Made by a program: the position numbers and the translations under genes. Of a stretch of DNA of 64,000 nt, positions 50,081 through 59,666 are shown one piece after another. The stretch spans positions 496,001-560,000 of the forward strand of contig CAVUDO010000006.1 in assembly GCA_963740255.1 (NCBI GenBank), in the 5' to 3' direction. This DNA is from CAVUDO01 sp963740255 (lineage in GTDB: Bacteria; Actinomycetota; Actinomycetes; Mycobacteriales; Cryptosporangiaceae). Each line of letters starts with the position of its first letter. Position 1 is the stretch's first letter. The notes below the pieces were generated by a model, which saw only the letters and a program-made list of their open reading frames with translations, searched no databases and had not been told where the DNA came from.

Positions 50081-52846
50081 ATGGCCAGCACAGGGCAGCA
50101 GCGCGGCTCACCCGGTGCCCCTCCGGCCGGCCCTGGGTGGCCGGCCGGGTCGGGGCCTGTCCCGGGCGCGGCCGGAGCGGCTGCCGCGAGGGCGGAGGCG
50201 ATGGGCGCACTGCGGCCGACGCGGGAGGACCGACCGGCCGGGGGGAGTCCCGCCGGCGCCGAACCCGTGTCCGAACCCGCGGACGCCGCCCGGCGTGGTC
50301 CGCTCGGCCGTACCGGGGTGTCGGTACGGCACGCCCTGCGGACGCGGCTGCGGTTACTGTTCGTGGTTCCGACTGTCGCGCTGGTAGCCGTCGGTGCGCT
50401 CCAGGTCGAGTCGGCCATCTCGGCCATGCGCGACGCCCAGCGCGGCCGGCTGATGGCGACCACCGCGGTGGCCGCCTCGCGGCTGGTCCACGAGCTGGAA
50501 CGGGAGCTCGCCGAGGTGGCCGCGCTCCGCGAGCGGGGCGGCCGGTCCGGCGCGGCGCTGGTGACGGCGCAGCAGGTCCGCACCGATGCGGCCGTGCGTC
50601 GCTACACCGCGCGGGCCAGCGCGACGGCGGCCGCCGTGCCTCCGCTGCGGCCGGTGCTGCAGGCCGCCGACGACCAGCTGGCCGGACTCACGCTGGCCCG
50701 GGAGCCCTCGGCGGGACCGGAGGCCGCCGGGCGGGGCTATCGCACGGCCGTCGAGGGGCTCATCACGGTGGCCGACGCCCTGCCCGGACAGCTGTCCGCG
50801 CCGGGCCTGGCCCAACGCGCGCGCGCCGTCGCGGCGATCACCGCGGCCGAGCACCGCGCCGCCGAACAACGCGACCTGCTCGGCGCGATATTCACCCGGA
50901 AGGCGCTCGAGCCGGGAAACCTGGTGCGGCTGTCCGCTCTCAACGCCGCCCAGATCGAGCGGTTGGAGGCGTTCCAGCGGGTCGCCGACAACACGGCGCG
51001 GAGCCGGTACGACGCGCTCGTGACCGGGCCCGACGTGGAGGCGGCCACCCGCCTGCGCGAGCAGGCATTCGCCGCCGAGCGCGACGCCGAGAAGCTCAAG
51101 GTGGACGCCGGCAGCTGGTACGTCGCGCAGAGCCACACGATCCGCCGGCTGCACCTGCTGAGCCTGGAACTTTCCGACCTGCTCAGTACGGAGGCGGCCC
51201 GCAGCGAGGCGGACGCCCGGCAGGTGGCCTGGCTGACCGGGGTCGGTCTGGGCGCCGTGCTGGCCGGCACGATCGCCGCGGTGCTGGTGCTGACCGCCCG
51301 GGCCAGCCGCCGGCTGTTGCGGCTGCGCGACACCGCGCTGGGCGTGGCCCAGGTGGAGCTGCCGACCGCGATCGCCCGGCTCAGCACCAGCAACGACCCG
51401 AAGACAGTCGCCGAAGCGCGACGCGACGCCGCCGGGCAGGTCGGCGGGGCACTGGTCGAGGCCCGTCCGGACGAGGTCGGGCAGGTGGCCAGGGCCTTCT
51501 CGGCGGTCTACCGGCAGGCGCTGCGGCTCGGCGCCGAACAGGCACTGGCCCGGCTGGACACCCGGTCGATCTTCGTCGCGCTGGCCCGCCGCAGCCAGAT
51601 CCTGGTGCAACGCCAGCTCCAGCTGATCGACGACTTCGAACGCGACGAGATGGATCCGGCCGCGCTGGAACGGTTCTACCGGATCGACCACCTGGCCGCC
51701 CGGATGCGCCGCAACGACGAGAACCTGCTGGTCATGGCCGACAGCGAGTCCGGTCGGGCGGTCACCCAGGGTGCGCTGCTGATCGACGTGGTGCGGGCGG
51801 CCGCCGCCGAGATCGAGGACTACGCGCGGGTCGAGCCGATGCGCCTGCCCGACACCGTCGTCGCGCCGGTGGTGGTCGGCGACCTGGTGCACCTGCTGGC
51901 CGAGCTGCTGGAGAACGCCACCGTCTACTCACCCCCGCACGCCCGGGTGACCGTGTCCGCGGTCCATTCGCTGACCGACGTGCGTCTCTACATCGAGGAC
52001 GACGGCATCGGCATGGAGCCCGACGCGCTGGAGGTGGCGAACGCGCGGCTGGCCGGCCCGGCGGCGCTGACCGGGCTGCTGGCCGGCACGATGGGGTTGC
52101 TGGTGGTGTCCCGGCTCGCCGCGCGGCACCAGATCGTCGTCCGGCTCTACCGCAAGGTGGGCGGCGGCATCACCGCGGTCGTCTCGCTGCCGACCGAACT
52201 GCTCGACACGACGCCGGTCCGCCCCGTCCGTCCGGTCGGCGACCGCGCCGTCGCGGAGGCCGCCGCCGGTCCGGCCGCGCCCGCCGCACCAGCCAGGAGC
52301 CCCTCCCCGGCGCGGCCCGGCGCACCGGCACGGCACGCCGGCCCCCCGGGCCTGCCGGACGGGGCGCCCCAGCGGCACGGCTCACCGCGGCACAGCGCGG
52401 ACGGGGCCACGCCTCCGCCGGGCCGGCCGGTCGAGGTCGGCCCGGTGGCTGGCGGTCGGCACGAGCCGATCGGTGTCCGTGCCGAGGCTTCCTCACCGCG
52501 TCATCAGGCACCGGTCCCTCCGAACGAGCCGGTCTACCGGTGGGACGAGTACGCTCGGGACGAGCCGTTCCCGCGGGCAGGCTCGGCGTGGAGCTGGGCC
52601 GACCAGCCGTCCGACGCCACCACCGCCGGCCTTCCCCGCCGCGCGCCCGGCCGGCAACTGCATCCCGGTGCCGTCGCCACCGCCGGGCCCACCCGGGTGG
52701 AGAGCGCCGATCCGGAGGCCGTGCGCCGGCGCCTCGCCGGCCTCGCCCGTGGGATCGCCGCCGCCCACCAGCAGCAGCCCTTCGGCAGCCCCGGCCCGCT
52801 CGCCGAACCGACCTACTCCGTGCTCCCCTGGGAGGAACCGACATGA
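50081..52846 (+). CDS. CvnA-type sensor kinase of a conservon
   Basis: A 921-residue histidine-kinase-like protein. A Pro/Gly/Ala-rich head (1-90) precedes the first membrane helix (LRLLFVVPTVALVAVGALQV). A nitrate/nitrite-sensor-like helical domain follows up to the second helix (GVGLGAVLAGTIAAVLVLTA near 385). Then come HAMP and the conservon kinase motif FVALARRSQILVQRQLQLID with IDHLAARMRRNDENLLVMA, the N-box LAELLENATVYSPP and YIEDDGIGMEPDAL. A 230-residue disordered tail ends the protein. It overlaps the next gene by four bases. Confidence 0.9.
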   Translation: MASTGQQRGSPGAPPAGPGWPAGSGPVPGAAGAAAARAEAMGALRPTREDRPAGGSPAGAEPVSEPADAARRGPLGRTGVSVRHALRTRLRLLFVVPTVALVAVGALQVESAISAMRDAQRGRLMATTAVAASRLVHELERELAEVAALRERGGRSGAALVTAQQVRTDAAVRRYTARASATAAAVPPLRPVLQAADDQLAGLTLAREPSAGPEAAGRGYRTAVEGLITVADALPGQLSAPGLAQRARAVAAITAAEHRAAEQRDLLGAIFTRKALEPGNLVRLSALNAAQIERLEAFQRVADNTARSRYDALVTGPDVEAATRLREQAFAAERDAEKLKVDAGSWYVAQSHTIRRLHLLSLELSDLLSTEAARSEADARQVAWLTGVGLGAVLAGTIAAVLVLTARASRRLLRLRDTALGVAQVELPTAIARLSTSNDPKTVAEARRDAAGQVGGALVEARPDEVGQVARAFSAVYRQALRLGAEQALARLDTRSIFVALARRSQILVQRQLQLIDDFERDEMDPAALERFYRIDHLAARMRRNDENLLVMADSESGRAVTQGALLIDVVRAAAAEIEDYARVEPMRLPDTVVAPVVVGDLVHLLAELLENATVYSPPHARVTVSAVHSLTDVRLYIEDDGIGMEPDALEVANARLAGPAALTGLLAGTMGLLVVSRLAARHQIVVRLYRKVGGGITAVVSLPTELLDTTPVRPVRPVGDRAVAEAAAGPAAPAAPARSPSPARPGAPARHAGPPGLPDGAPQRHGSPRHSADGATPPPGRPVEVGPVAGGRHEPIGVRAEASSPRHQAPVPPNEPVYRWDEYARDEPFPRAGSAWSWADQPSDATTAGLPRRAPGRQLHPGAVATAGPTRVESADPEAVRRRLAGLARGIAAAHQQQPFGSPGPLAEPTYSVLPWEEPT

Positions 52847-53358
52847 CCTCCGGCCCCTACGAGGCCGTCGTCGCGAACGGACCCGTGTTCTCCACGGGTC
52901 TCCACCCGCACACCGGCGCAACCCTCAACTGGCTGCTGACCAGCTTCGTCCAACGGGTGCCCGACGTGAGCCACGCGATCGCGGTGTCCTCCGACGGCCT
53001 GTTGATGGCCGCGTCCGAGGACATGCCGACCGACCGGGCCGACCAGCTTGCGGCGGTCACCTGCGGGATGGCGAGCCTCACCGTCGGTGCCGCGGACTGC
53101 CTGGAGACCGGCCTGGTGCGGCACAGCGTGGTGGACATGACCGGCGGGGTGCTCCTGCTCACGGTGGTCGGCCAGCGGGCGCACCTGGCCGTGCTGGCCG
53201 TGCCCGACTGCGACCTGGGCCTGGTCGGGTACGAGACCACGCTGCTGGTCCGGCGGGTGGGCGACGCGCTGACGCCCGCCGTGCGGGACGGCGAGGAAGG
53301 CATGCCCGGGCGGCGGGACGGCACCGCCGCGCGCCAGGACACCGTGGCCGACGCCTGA
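52843..53358 (+). CDS. roadblock/LC7-domain protein (CvnB-like)
   Basis: A 171-residue protein. The roadblock fold covers LNWLLTSFVQRVPDVSHAIA, VSSDGLLMAASEDMPTDRAD and LLLTVVGQRAHLAVLAV. In conservons CvnB works with a kinase, a DUF742 protein and a small GTPase. Here the latter two do not follow; the next gene is an acyltransferase. ATG 52843 overlaps the kinase stop (ATGA). Confidence 0.92.
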   Translation: MTSGPYEAVVANGPVFSTGLHPHTGATLNWLLTSFVQRVPDVSHAIAVSSDGLLMAASEDMPTDRADQLAAVTCGMASLTVGAADCLETGLVRHSVVDMTGGVLLLTVVGQRAHLAVLAVPDCDLGLVGYETTLLVRRVGDALTPAVRDGEEGMPGRRDGTAARQDTVADA

Positions 53359-53456
53359 ACACCGCGGGGCGCACCCACCCTGTCGAGTAGGTTGGAGGCT
53401 GGCGTCGTCCGGCCTCAGACCGCGAACTCCCACCGGACCGACGAGAGGCTGGACAC

Positions 53457-54218
53457 ATGGCGGAGCTGGTGTACCGGCCGGTGATCGGCGCGGCCCGGAC
53501 GGCATTCCGCGCGCTCGACCTGCGTTTCACCGAGATCGGCCTGCACCACGTCCCCCGCACCGGGGGAGCGGTCCTGGCCAGCAACCACGTCAGCTACCTG
53601 GACTTCCTGTTCTGCGGCCTGGCCGCGCGGCCGTCCCGCCGCCTGGTGCGGTTCATGGCCAAGAAGGCGGTGTTCGACCACGGGATCTCTGGGCCGTTGA
53701 TGCGCGGGATGAAGCACATCCCGGTCGACCGGTCCGCCGGCACCTCCGCCTACGACGCCGCGGTGCGCGCACTGGCCGGCGGCGAGATCGTCGGGGTGTT
53801 CCCCGAGGCCACGATCAGCCGCTCGTTCCTGCTCAAGGACTTCAAGAGCGGTGCCGCCCGGATGGCTGCGCAGGCCGGCGTCCCGCTGCTGCCGATGGTG
53901 GTCTGGGGCGGGCAGCGGCTCTGGACGAAGGGCCGGGAGCGCCGGCTGACCCGGCGGCACACCCCGATCGTGCTCAGCGTCGGGGAGCCGCTGCACCCGG
54001 AAGCCGGGGACAGCCCGGACGAGGTGACCGTCGTGCTGCGCGAGCGCATGGCCGCCCTGCTGGACGAGGCGCAGCGGTCCTATCCCGACCAGCCGGCCGG
54101 GTCGGCCGACGGCTGGTGGCTGCCAGTGAGCCTCGGCGGATCGGCGCCGACACCGGAGGAGGCGGCGGCGTTGGACGCCGCCGAACGCGACGAACGGGCC
54201 GCGCGTAAGGCGCGGTAG
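53457..54218 (+). CDS. 1-acyl-glycerol-3-phosphate acyltransferase-like protein (PlsC family)
   Basis: A 253-residue acyltransferase. The catalytic motif ASNHVSYLDFLFCG (NHxxxxD) is near 41 and the phosphate-binding FPEATISRSF (the PlsC FPEGT position) near 117. KHIPVDRSAG corresponds to the third family block. The C-terminal part is acidic and Ala-rich. It probably works in phospholipid or glycolipid synthesis; the exact substrate is not certain. ATG 53457 stands 98 bp after the roadblock gene. Confidence 0.9.
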   Translation: MAELVYRPVIGAARTAFRALDLRFTEIGLHHVPRTGGAVLASNHVSYLDFLFCGLAARPSRRLVRFMAKKAVFDHGISGPLMRGMKHIPVDRSAGTSAYDAAVRALAGGEIVGVFPEATISRSFLLKDFKSGAARMAAQAGVPLLPMVVWGGQRLWTKGRERRLTRRHTPIVLSVGEPLHPEAGDSPDEVTVVLRERMAALLDEAQRSYPDQPAGSADGWWLPVSLGGSAPTPEEAAALDAAERDERAARKAR

Positions 54219-54368
54219 GGAGGGCAGCCGTCCGGGATCGGCCGAACGGCCGAGGTGGACGGGCATCAATCACCCTGAAAAGGGCGTTACGTTTGACAAC
54301 CGGTGGCGTCGGGGGTTCACACTTCGCGGCGTCGTTGAAGAAACAGTCGTCCGTTGAGTGGGAGTGCC

Positions 54369-57263
54369 GTGCCGTCGACCACCGAGACCACCGCCCCGGC
54401 GCGGGGCAGGCGGGCCCCGCGGGCCGACGGCGTCCGCCTCGTCATCGTCGAGTCGCCCGCCAAGGCGAAGAAGATCGCCGGGTTCCTCGGCGCCGGATAC
54501 GTCGTCGAGGCGAGCATCGGTCACATCCGCGACCTGCCCGGCAACGCGTCGGAGGTGCCGGAGGCGTTCAAGGGCGAGCCGTGGGCCCGGCTCGGTGTGG
54601 ACGTCGACAACGGGTTCGTGCCGCTGTACGTGGTGAGCCCGGACCGCGTCGCCCAGGTCCGCAAGCTCAAGACGCTGGTCAAGGGCGCCAGCGAGCTCTA
54701 CCTGGCCACAGATGAGGACCGCGAGGGCGAGGCGATCGCCTGGCACCTGGTCGAGACCCTCAAGCCCAAGGTGCCGGTGCGGCGGATGGTCTTCCACGAG
54801 ATCACCCGCTCGGCGATCCAGGCGGCGGTCGACAACCCGCGCGAGCTCGACCTGTCGCTGGTCGACGCCCAGGAGACCCGCCGGATCCTCGACCGACTGT
54901 ACGGCTACGAGGTCTCCCCGGTGCTGTGGAAGAAGGTCATGCCGAAGCTGTCGGCAGGCCGGGTGCAGTCGGTGGCGACCCGGATCGTGGTGGAACGCGA
55001 ACGTGCCCGGATGAAGTTCCGGGAGGCCGAGTACTGGGACATCGCAGGGCAGTTCACTCCTGCGCAGGTCGCCGAGGGCGACCCGGACCGGTTCTCCGCC
55101 ACCCTGGTCGGACTGGACGGCGACCGGGTGGCCACCGGGCGCGACTTCGACCCCGAGACCGGCCAGACCAGGCCGGAGCTGCGCGGTGGTGTCGTCCACC
55201 TGGACGAGGCCGGCGCCCGCGGGCTGGCCGCCCGCCTGGAGGGTGCGGCGTTCCGGGTGGTCAAGGTGGACGAGAAGCCCTACCGGCGCCGGCCGTACGC
55301 CCCGTTCATGACGTCCACCCTGCAGCAGGAGGGCGGGCGCAAGCTGCGCTTCTCCAGCGAGAAGACGATGCGGGTGGCCCAGCGGCTGTACGAGAACGGC
55401 CACATCACCTATATGCGGACCGACTCCACCAACCTGTCCGAGACGGCCCTGAATGCGGCCCGCGCCCAGGTGCGCGACCTCTACGGCGACCGCTACGTGC
55501 CCACCGAGCCCCGCCGTTACGTGAACAAGGTGAAGAACGCCCAGGAGGCGCACGAGGCGATCCGCCCGTCCGGCGAGGTGTTCCGCACCCCGGGCGAACT
55601 GGCCGGCGAGCTGACCGCCGACGAGATGAAGCTCTACGAGCTGATCTGGAAGCGCACGGTGGCGTCCCAGATGATCGACGCGGTCGGCCAGACCGTCTCG
55701 ATCCGCCTGACCGGCACCTCCTCGACCGGCGAGGCCGCCGACTTCGCCGCGTCGGGCCGCACGATCACCGAGCCCGGCTTCCTCCGCGCCTACGTGGAGA
55801 GCCTGGACTCCGACGGCGAGGCCGACGACGCCGAGCGACGGCTGCCCCGGCTGGCGGCCAACGACCCGCTCACCGGGCACGGCCTGCAGGCCGAGGGCCA
55901 CCGCACCCAGCCGCCGGCGCGCTACACCGAGGCATCCCTGGTCAAGGCGCTGGAGGAGCTCGGCATCGGCCGGCCCTCCACCTACGCCTCGATCATGCGC
56001 ACGATCCAGGACCGCGGGTACGTGTGGAAGAAGGGCAGCGCGCTGGTGCCGTCCTTCGTGGCGTTCGCCGTGATCCAGCTGCTCGAGCAACACTTCCCGC
56101 GGCTGGTCGACTACGCCTTCACCGCCGACGTCGAGGAGGACCTGGACGGCATCGCGGCCGGCGCCGGCCAGCGCGTCGACTGGCTGACCCGGTTCTACTT
56201 CGGCGCGCCGGACGACCAGGGGCGCGAGGGCAGCGTGTCCCGGGCCGGCGGGCTGAAGAAGCTCATCTCGGTCAACCTCGGCGACATCGACGCACGGGGC
56301 GTCAACTCGATTCCGCTCTTTGACGGCGTGGTGGCCCGGGTCGGCCGTTACGGGCCCTACCTGCAGCGCGGCGGCGACGACGGCGACCGCGCCTCCCTGC
56401 CCGACGACGTCGCCCCGGACGACCTCAGCCCCGACCGGGTGGCCGAGCTCTTCGCGGCCACCAAGCTCGAGCAGGTGCTGGGCGACCACCCCACCAGCGG
56501 CGAGCCCGTGATCGCGAAGGCGGGCCGGTTCGGCCCCTACGTCCAGGCCGGCGAGCAGACGTCCAGCCTGTTCGCGAGCATGTCGCTGGAGACGGTCACG
56601 CTCGACGACGCGCTCAAGCTCCTCTCTCTGCCACGGCACCTCGGCGACGACGCCGACAAGGAGCCGGTGATGGCCTGGAACGGGCGCTACGGCCCGTACG
56701 TCAAGCGCGGCACCGACACCCGGTCGCTGGAGAACGAGGGACAGCTCTTCAGCGTCACGCTGGACGAGGCGCTGGCGCTGCTGGCCCAGCCCAAGACCCG
56801 GGGCCGGCGCGCGGCCGCTCCGCCCCTGCGCGAGGTCGGCAACGACCCGGTGAGCGGGCAGCCGGTCGTGGTCAAGGAGGGCCGGTTCGGACCGTACGTC
56901 ACCGACGGTGAGACCAACGCGAGCCTCCGCAAGGAGGACGTGGTGGAGTCGATCACCATCGACCGGGCCGCGGAGCTGCTCGCCGACCGCCGTGCGCGGG
57001 GTCCGGCGCCGCGCCGCCGCGCCGCGAAGAAGGCCACGGCGAAGAAGGCCACGGCGAAGAAGGCCACGGCGAAGAAGGCCACGGCGAAGAAGGCCACGGC
57101 GAAGAAGGCCACGGCGAAGAAGGCCACGAAGGCCACCGCCCAGAAAGCCACCGCAACGAAGGCGGCGGCGAAGAAGCCAGCGGCCAAGAAGCCGGCCGCG
57201 AAGACCGCCTCGAATGCCGCCAAGACCCCTGTCGCCAGCGCCGCGAGCAGCACAAACGGGTAA
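54369..57263 (+). CDS. topA: DNA topoisomerase I
   Basis: A 964-residue type IA topoisomerase that relaxes negative supercoils. Toprim domain: LVIVESPAKAKKIAGFLG and LATDEDREGEAIAWHL. Catalytic Tyr is in HITYMRTDSTNLSE near 345. KLSAGRVQSVATRIVVERE and EAHEAIRPSGE are other core motifs. Four C-terminal TopoI repeat regions (GRYGPYLQRG, GRFGPYVQAG, GRYGPYVKRG, GRFGPYVTDG) replace zinc fingers, as in Actinobacteria. A Lys/Ala tail with six KKATA units ends the protein. GTG 54369 (GGGAG upstream) is preferred to TTG 54354. Confidence 0.97.
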   Translation: MPSTTETTAPARGRRAPRADGVRLVIVESPAKAKKIAGFLGAGYVVEASIGHIRDLPGNASEVPEAFKGEPWARLGVDVDNGFVPLYVVSPDRVAQVRKLKTLVKGASELYLATDEDREGEAIAWHLVETLKPKVPVRRMVFHEITRSAIQAAVDNPRELDLSLVDAQETRRILDRLYGYEVSPVLWKKVMPKLSAGRVQSVATRIVVERERARMKFREAEYWDIAGQFTPAQVAEGDPDRFSATLVGLDGDRVATGRDFDPETGQTRPELRGGVVHLDEAGARGLAARLEGAAFRVVKVDEKPYRRRPYAPFMTSTLQQEGGRKLRFSSEKTMRVAQRLYENGHITYMRTDSTNLSETALNAARAQVRDLYGDRYVPTEPRRYVNKVKNAQEAHEAIRPSGEVFRTPGELAGELTADEMKLYELIWKRTVASQMIDAVGQTVSIRLTGTSSTGEAADFAASGRTITEPGFLRAYVESLDSDGEADDAERRLPRLAANDPLTGHGLQAEGHRTQPPARYTEASLVKALEELGIGRPSTYASIMRTIQDRGYVWKKGSALVPSFVAFAVIQLLEQHFPRLVDYAFTADVEEDLDGIAAGAGQRVDWLTRFYFGAPDDQGREGSVSRAGGLKKLISVNLGDIDARGVNSIPLFDGVVARVGRYGPYLQRGGDDGDRASLPDDVAPDDLSPDRVAELFAATKLEQVLGDHPTSGEPVIAKAGRFGPYVQAGEQTSSLFASMSLETVTLDDALKLLSLPRHLGDDADKEPVMAWNGRYGPYVKRGTDTRSLENEGQLFSVTLDEALALLAQPKTRGRRAAAPPLREVGNDPVSGQPVVVKEGRFGPYVTDGETNASLRKEDVVESITIDRAAELLADRRARGPAPRRRAAKKATAKKATAKKATAKKATAKKATAKKATAKKATKATAQKATATKAAAKKPAAKKPAAKTASNAAKTPVASAASSTNG
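57027..57131 (+). repeat. 15-bp tandem repeat encoding KKATA in topA
   Basis: AAGAAGGCCACGGCG occurs six times exactly (57027-57116), then once changed (57117-57131). The copies encode a histone-like basic tail that binds DNA and raises processivity in actinobacterial topoisomerase I. Identical codons in every copy indicate recent slippage-type expansion. Confidence 0.93.
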
Positions 57264-57431
57264 ACGGAGGTTCGTCCACCGTCACGGACCGGCACCGTGG
57301 GTCGTGGGGCGTAGGAGCCGGGACGGTGTCCGGTGCCGGGGGCCCACCCGGTGGGGCGGCCCTGTCCGCCCGGATGGATAGAGTGGCCAGGACCGGTCTT
57401 CGTCACCCTGGGTGGGCATGCCCGCCCGCGG

Positions 57432-59666
57432 GTGGACGGTCACGGACAGGAGCCGACCATCAGCACCGAGCCGCCCCGCCGCGCCACCTCGACCGACACC
57501 GCCACCGACGCCTCGACCGACCTGGCCCCGGTGTCCGCGGTGCTGCGCAATGGTCCGTTCCGCCGGCTATGGCTCGTGTTCGGACTCTCCAGTCTGGGGG
57601 ACTGGCTCGGCCTGCTGGCCACCAGCCTGTTCGCGGCCGGGCAGGTCACCGGCTCCACGGCGAAGGGCCTCGCGTTCGGCGGCGTGGTCGTGATGCGGCT
57701 GCTGCCGGCGATCGTGCTGGGTCCGCTGGCCGGGGTCTTCGCCGACCGGTTCGACCGCCGGATCACGATGGTGGTCTGCGATCTGCTGCGGTTCGCGTTG
57801 TTCGCGTCCATCCCGCTGGCGGCGCTGTGGCTGGACGGGGCCAGCGTGGTCACCTGGGCGCTCGTGGCCACCTTCCTGATCGAGGGTGTGAGCCTGTTCT
57901 GGATCCCGGCCAAGGAGGCCGCCGTCCCGAACCTGGTGAAGTCCGAGCAGCTCGAGGCCGCCAACCAGCTGGCGCTGCTCACCACGTACGGGATCACGCC
58001 GCTGCTCGCGGTGGCGCTCGGTGCCGGCCTGGAGTGGGCGCTGCCGCTGCTGGTCGACAACGACCTGTCCCGCCTGGTGGTGGGGCCGAACGAGATCGCG
58101 CTCTATCTCAACGCCCTCACGTTCGGCGTGGCAGCCGCCGTGGTGTTCACGATCCGCGAGCTGAGCGGGGGGCCCGCCAGCCGTCAGGACCACCGGCCCG
58201 GCGGCAGCCCGAGCTTCCTCCGGGCGCTGCTGGAGGGGTGGAGCTTCGTCCGACGCACCCGGCTGGTGCGGGGGCTGGTGCTGGGCATCCTCGGCGCGTT
58301 CGCGGCCGGCGGGGTGGTCGTCGGCGTCGGGCAGTTCTTCGCGGGGTCGCTCAGTGGCGGCGAGGCCACGTTCTACCTCCTCTTCGGCGCCGCGTTCGCC
58401 GGGTTGGCGGTCGGGATCACGGTCGGTCCGCGGCTGGTGGGGTCGCTGTCGCGGCACCGCTGGTTCGGGCTGAGCATCATGCTGGCCGGTGCGTCGGTGA
58501 CGGCACTGGCGTTCGCGCCACACCTGTCGGTGGCCATCGCGCTGACCGTCCTGATGGGGATCGGCACCGGCATGGCCTACCTGTCCGGCACCACGCTGCT
58601 GGGCCGGGAGGTGGCCGACGAGATGCGCGGCCGGGTCTTCGCGTTCGTCCAGTCGATGGTGCGGGTCGTGCTGATGCTGGCGATCGCGCTGTCGTCGCTG
58701 CTGGTGGGCCTGATCGGCTCGCGCATGGTGACGGTGGGCGCGGTCTCGGTGGACGTCAGCGCGTCGCGGGTGTTGCTGCTGGTCAGCGGCATGCTCGCCG
58801 TACTGGCCGGCGTGCTGTCGTTCCGGGGCATGGACGACAAGCCCGGGGTTCCGGTGCTGGCCGACCTGCTCGGGTCGCTGCGCGGACGCCCGCTCACCGT
58901 GCCCGAGCGGACGGCGGGCCGCGGCCGCTTCGTGGTGTTCGAGGGCGGCGAGGGCGCTGGCAAGTCCACCCAGGCCCGGCTGCTGGCCGGCTGGCTGACC
59001 GAGCGCGGGTACGACGTGCGGGCCACCCGCGAGCCCGGGGCGACGCCGCTGGGCGCCCGTGTCCGCGAACTGCTCCTGGAGCCCGGCGGGGAGCCGCCGT
59101 CCGCCCGCGCCGAGGCCCTGCTCTACGCCGCCGACCGCGCCCACCACGTGGCCACCGTGATCCGTCCGGCGCTGGCCGAAGGTGCCGTCGTGGTCTGCGA
59201 CAGATACGTCGACTCCTCGCTGGCCTACCAGGGCGCGGGACGGGCACTGCCGGCCGACGAGGTGGCCTGGCTGTCCCAGTGGGCCACCGCAGGGCTCCGG
59301 CCCGACCTGGTGATCCTGCTGGACGTCGACCCGCGGGTGGGCATGGCCCGGATCGGCGAGCGGGGAGCCGCCGACAGGCTGGAGTCGGAGTCGGCGGAGT
59401 TCCACGCCCGGGTGCGGCGGGCGTTCGGTGACCTCGCGGCCGCCGAGCCGCGCCGGTACGCCGTGCTGGACGCCGGACTACCCGCCGACGAGATCGCGGC
59501 TCGGGTCAGGGAACGGCTGGGGCCGCTGCTGCCTCCCGCGCCGACCCCCGCGCCAGATGCCACACCGATGGCGGGGGAGCCACCTGTGACCGACCGCAGC
59601 GGGGGACGCCACGGGCACGGCACCGCCTCGTCACGGGCGGCCGAGCGGAGCGAGGTTGCCCCATGA
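57432..59666 (+). CDS. tmk: MFS-type membrane domain fused to thymidylate kinase
   Basis: A protein of about 744 residues. Residues about 50-470 have 10-12 membrane helices with MFS motifs (VFADRFDRRITMVVCDLLRF, GIGTGMAYLSGTTLLGREVA). The C-terminal 200 residues are a full dTMP kinase: FVVFEGGEGAGKSTQARLLA (P-loop), ATREPGATPLGARVRELLLE, and CDRYVDSSLAYQGAGRALPA. dTMP is phosphorylated to dTDP; the membrane part has no known role. This fusion is known in Streptomyces and relatives. GTG 57432 is a possible start; an AGGAG stands seven bases before ATC 57459, which might be used. Confidence 0.93.
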   Translation: MDGHGQEPTISTEPPRRATSTDTATDASTDLAPVSAVLRNGPFRRLWLVFGLSSLGDWLGLLATSLFAAGQVTGSTAKGLAFGGVVVMRLLPAIVLGPLAGVFADRFDRRITMVVCDLLRFALFASIPLAALWLDGASVVTWALVATFLIEGVSLFWIPAKEAAVPNLVKSEQLEAANQLALLTTYGITPLLAVALGAGLEWALPLLVDNDLSRLVVGPNEIALYLNALTFGVAAAVVFTIRELSGGPASRQDHRPGGSPSFLRALLEGWSFVRRTRLVRGLVLGILGAFAAGGVVVGVGQFFAGSLSGGEATFYLLFGAAFAGLAVGITVGPRLVGSLSRHRWFGLSIMLAGASVTALAFAPHLSVAIALTVLMGIGTGMAYLSGTTLLGREVADEMRGRVFAFVQSMVRVVLMLAIALSSLLVGLIGSRMVTVGAVSVDVSASRVLLLVSGMLAVLAGVLSFRGMDDKPGVPVLADLLGSLRGRPLTVPERTAGRGRFVVFEGGEGAGKSTQARLLAGWLTERGYDVRATREPGATPLGARVRELLLEPGGEPPSARAEALLYAADRAHHVATVIRPALAEGAVVVCDRYVDSSLAYQGAGRALPADEVAWLSQWATAGLRPDLVILLDVDPRVGMARIGERGAADRLESESAEFHARVRRAFGDLAAAEPRRYAVLDAGLPADEIAARVRERLGPLLPPAPTPAPDATPMAGEPPVTDRSGGRHGHGTASSRAAERSEVAP

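Noticed and set aside
56687..57406. Reverse frame with repeated AFFAVAFFAV over the topA tail
   Set aside because: Antisense of the KKATA tract; the hydrophobic look is a consequence of the repeat.
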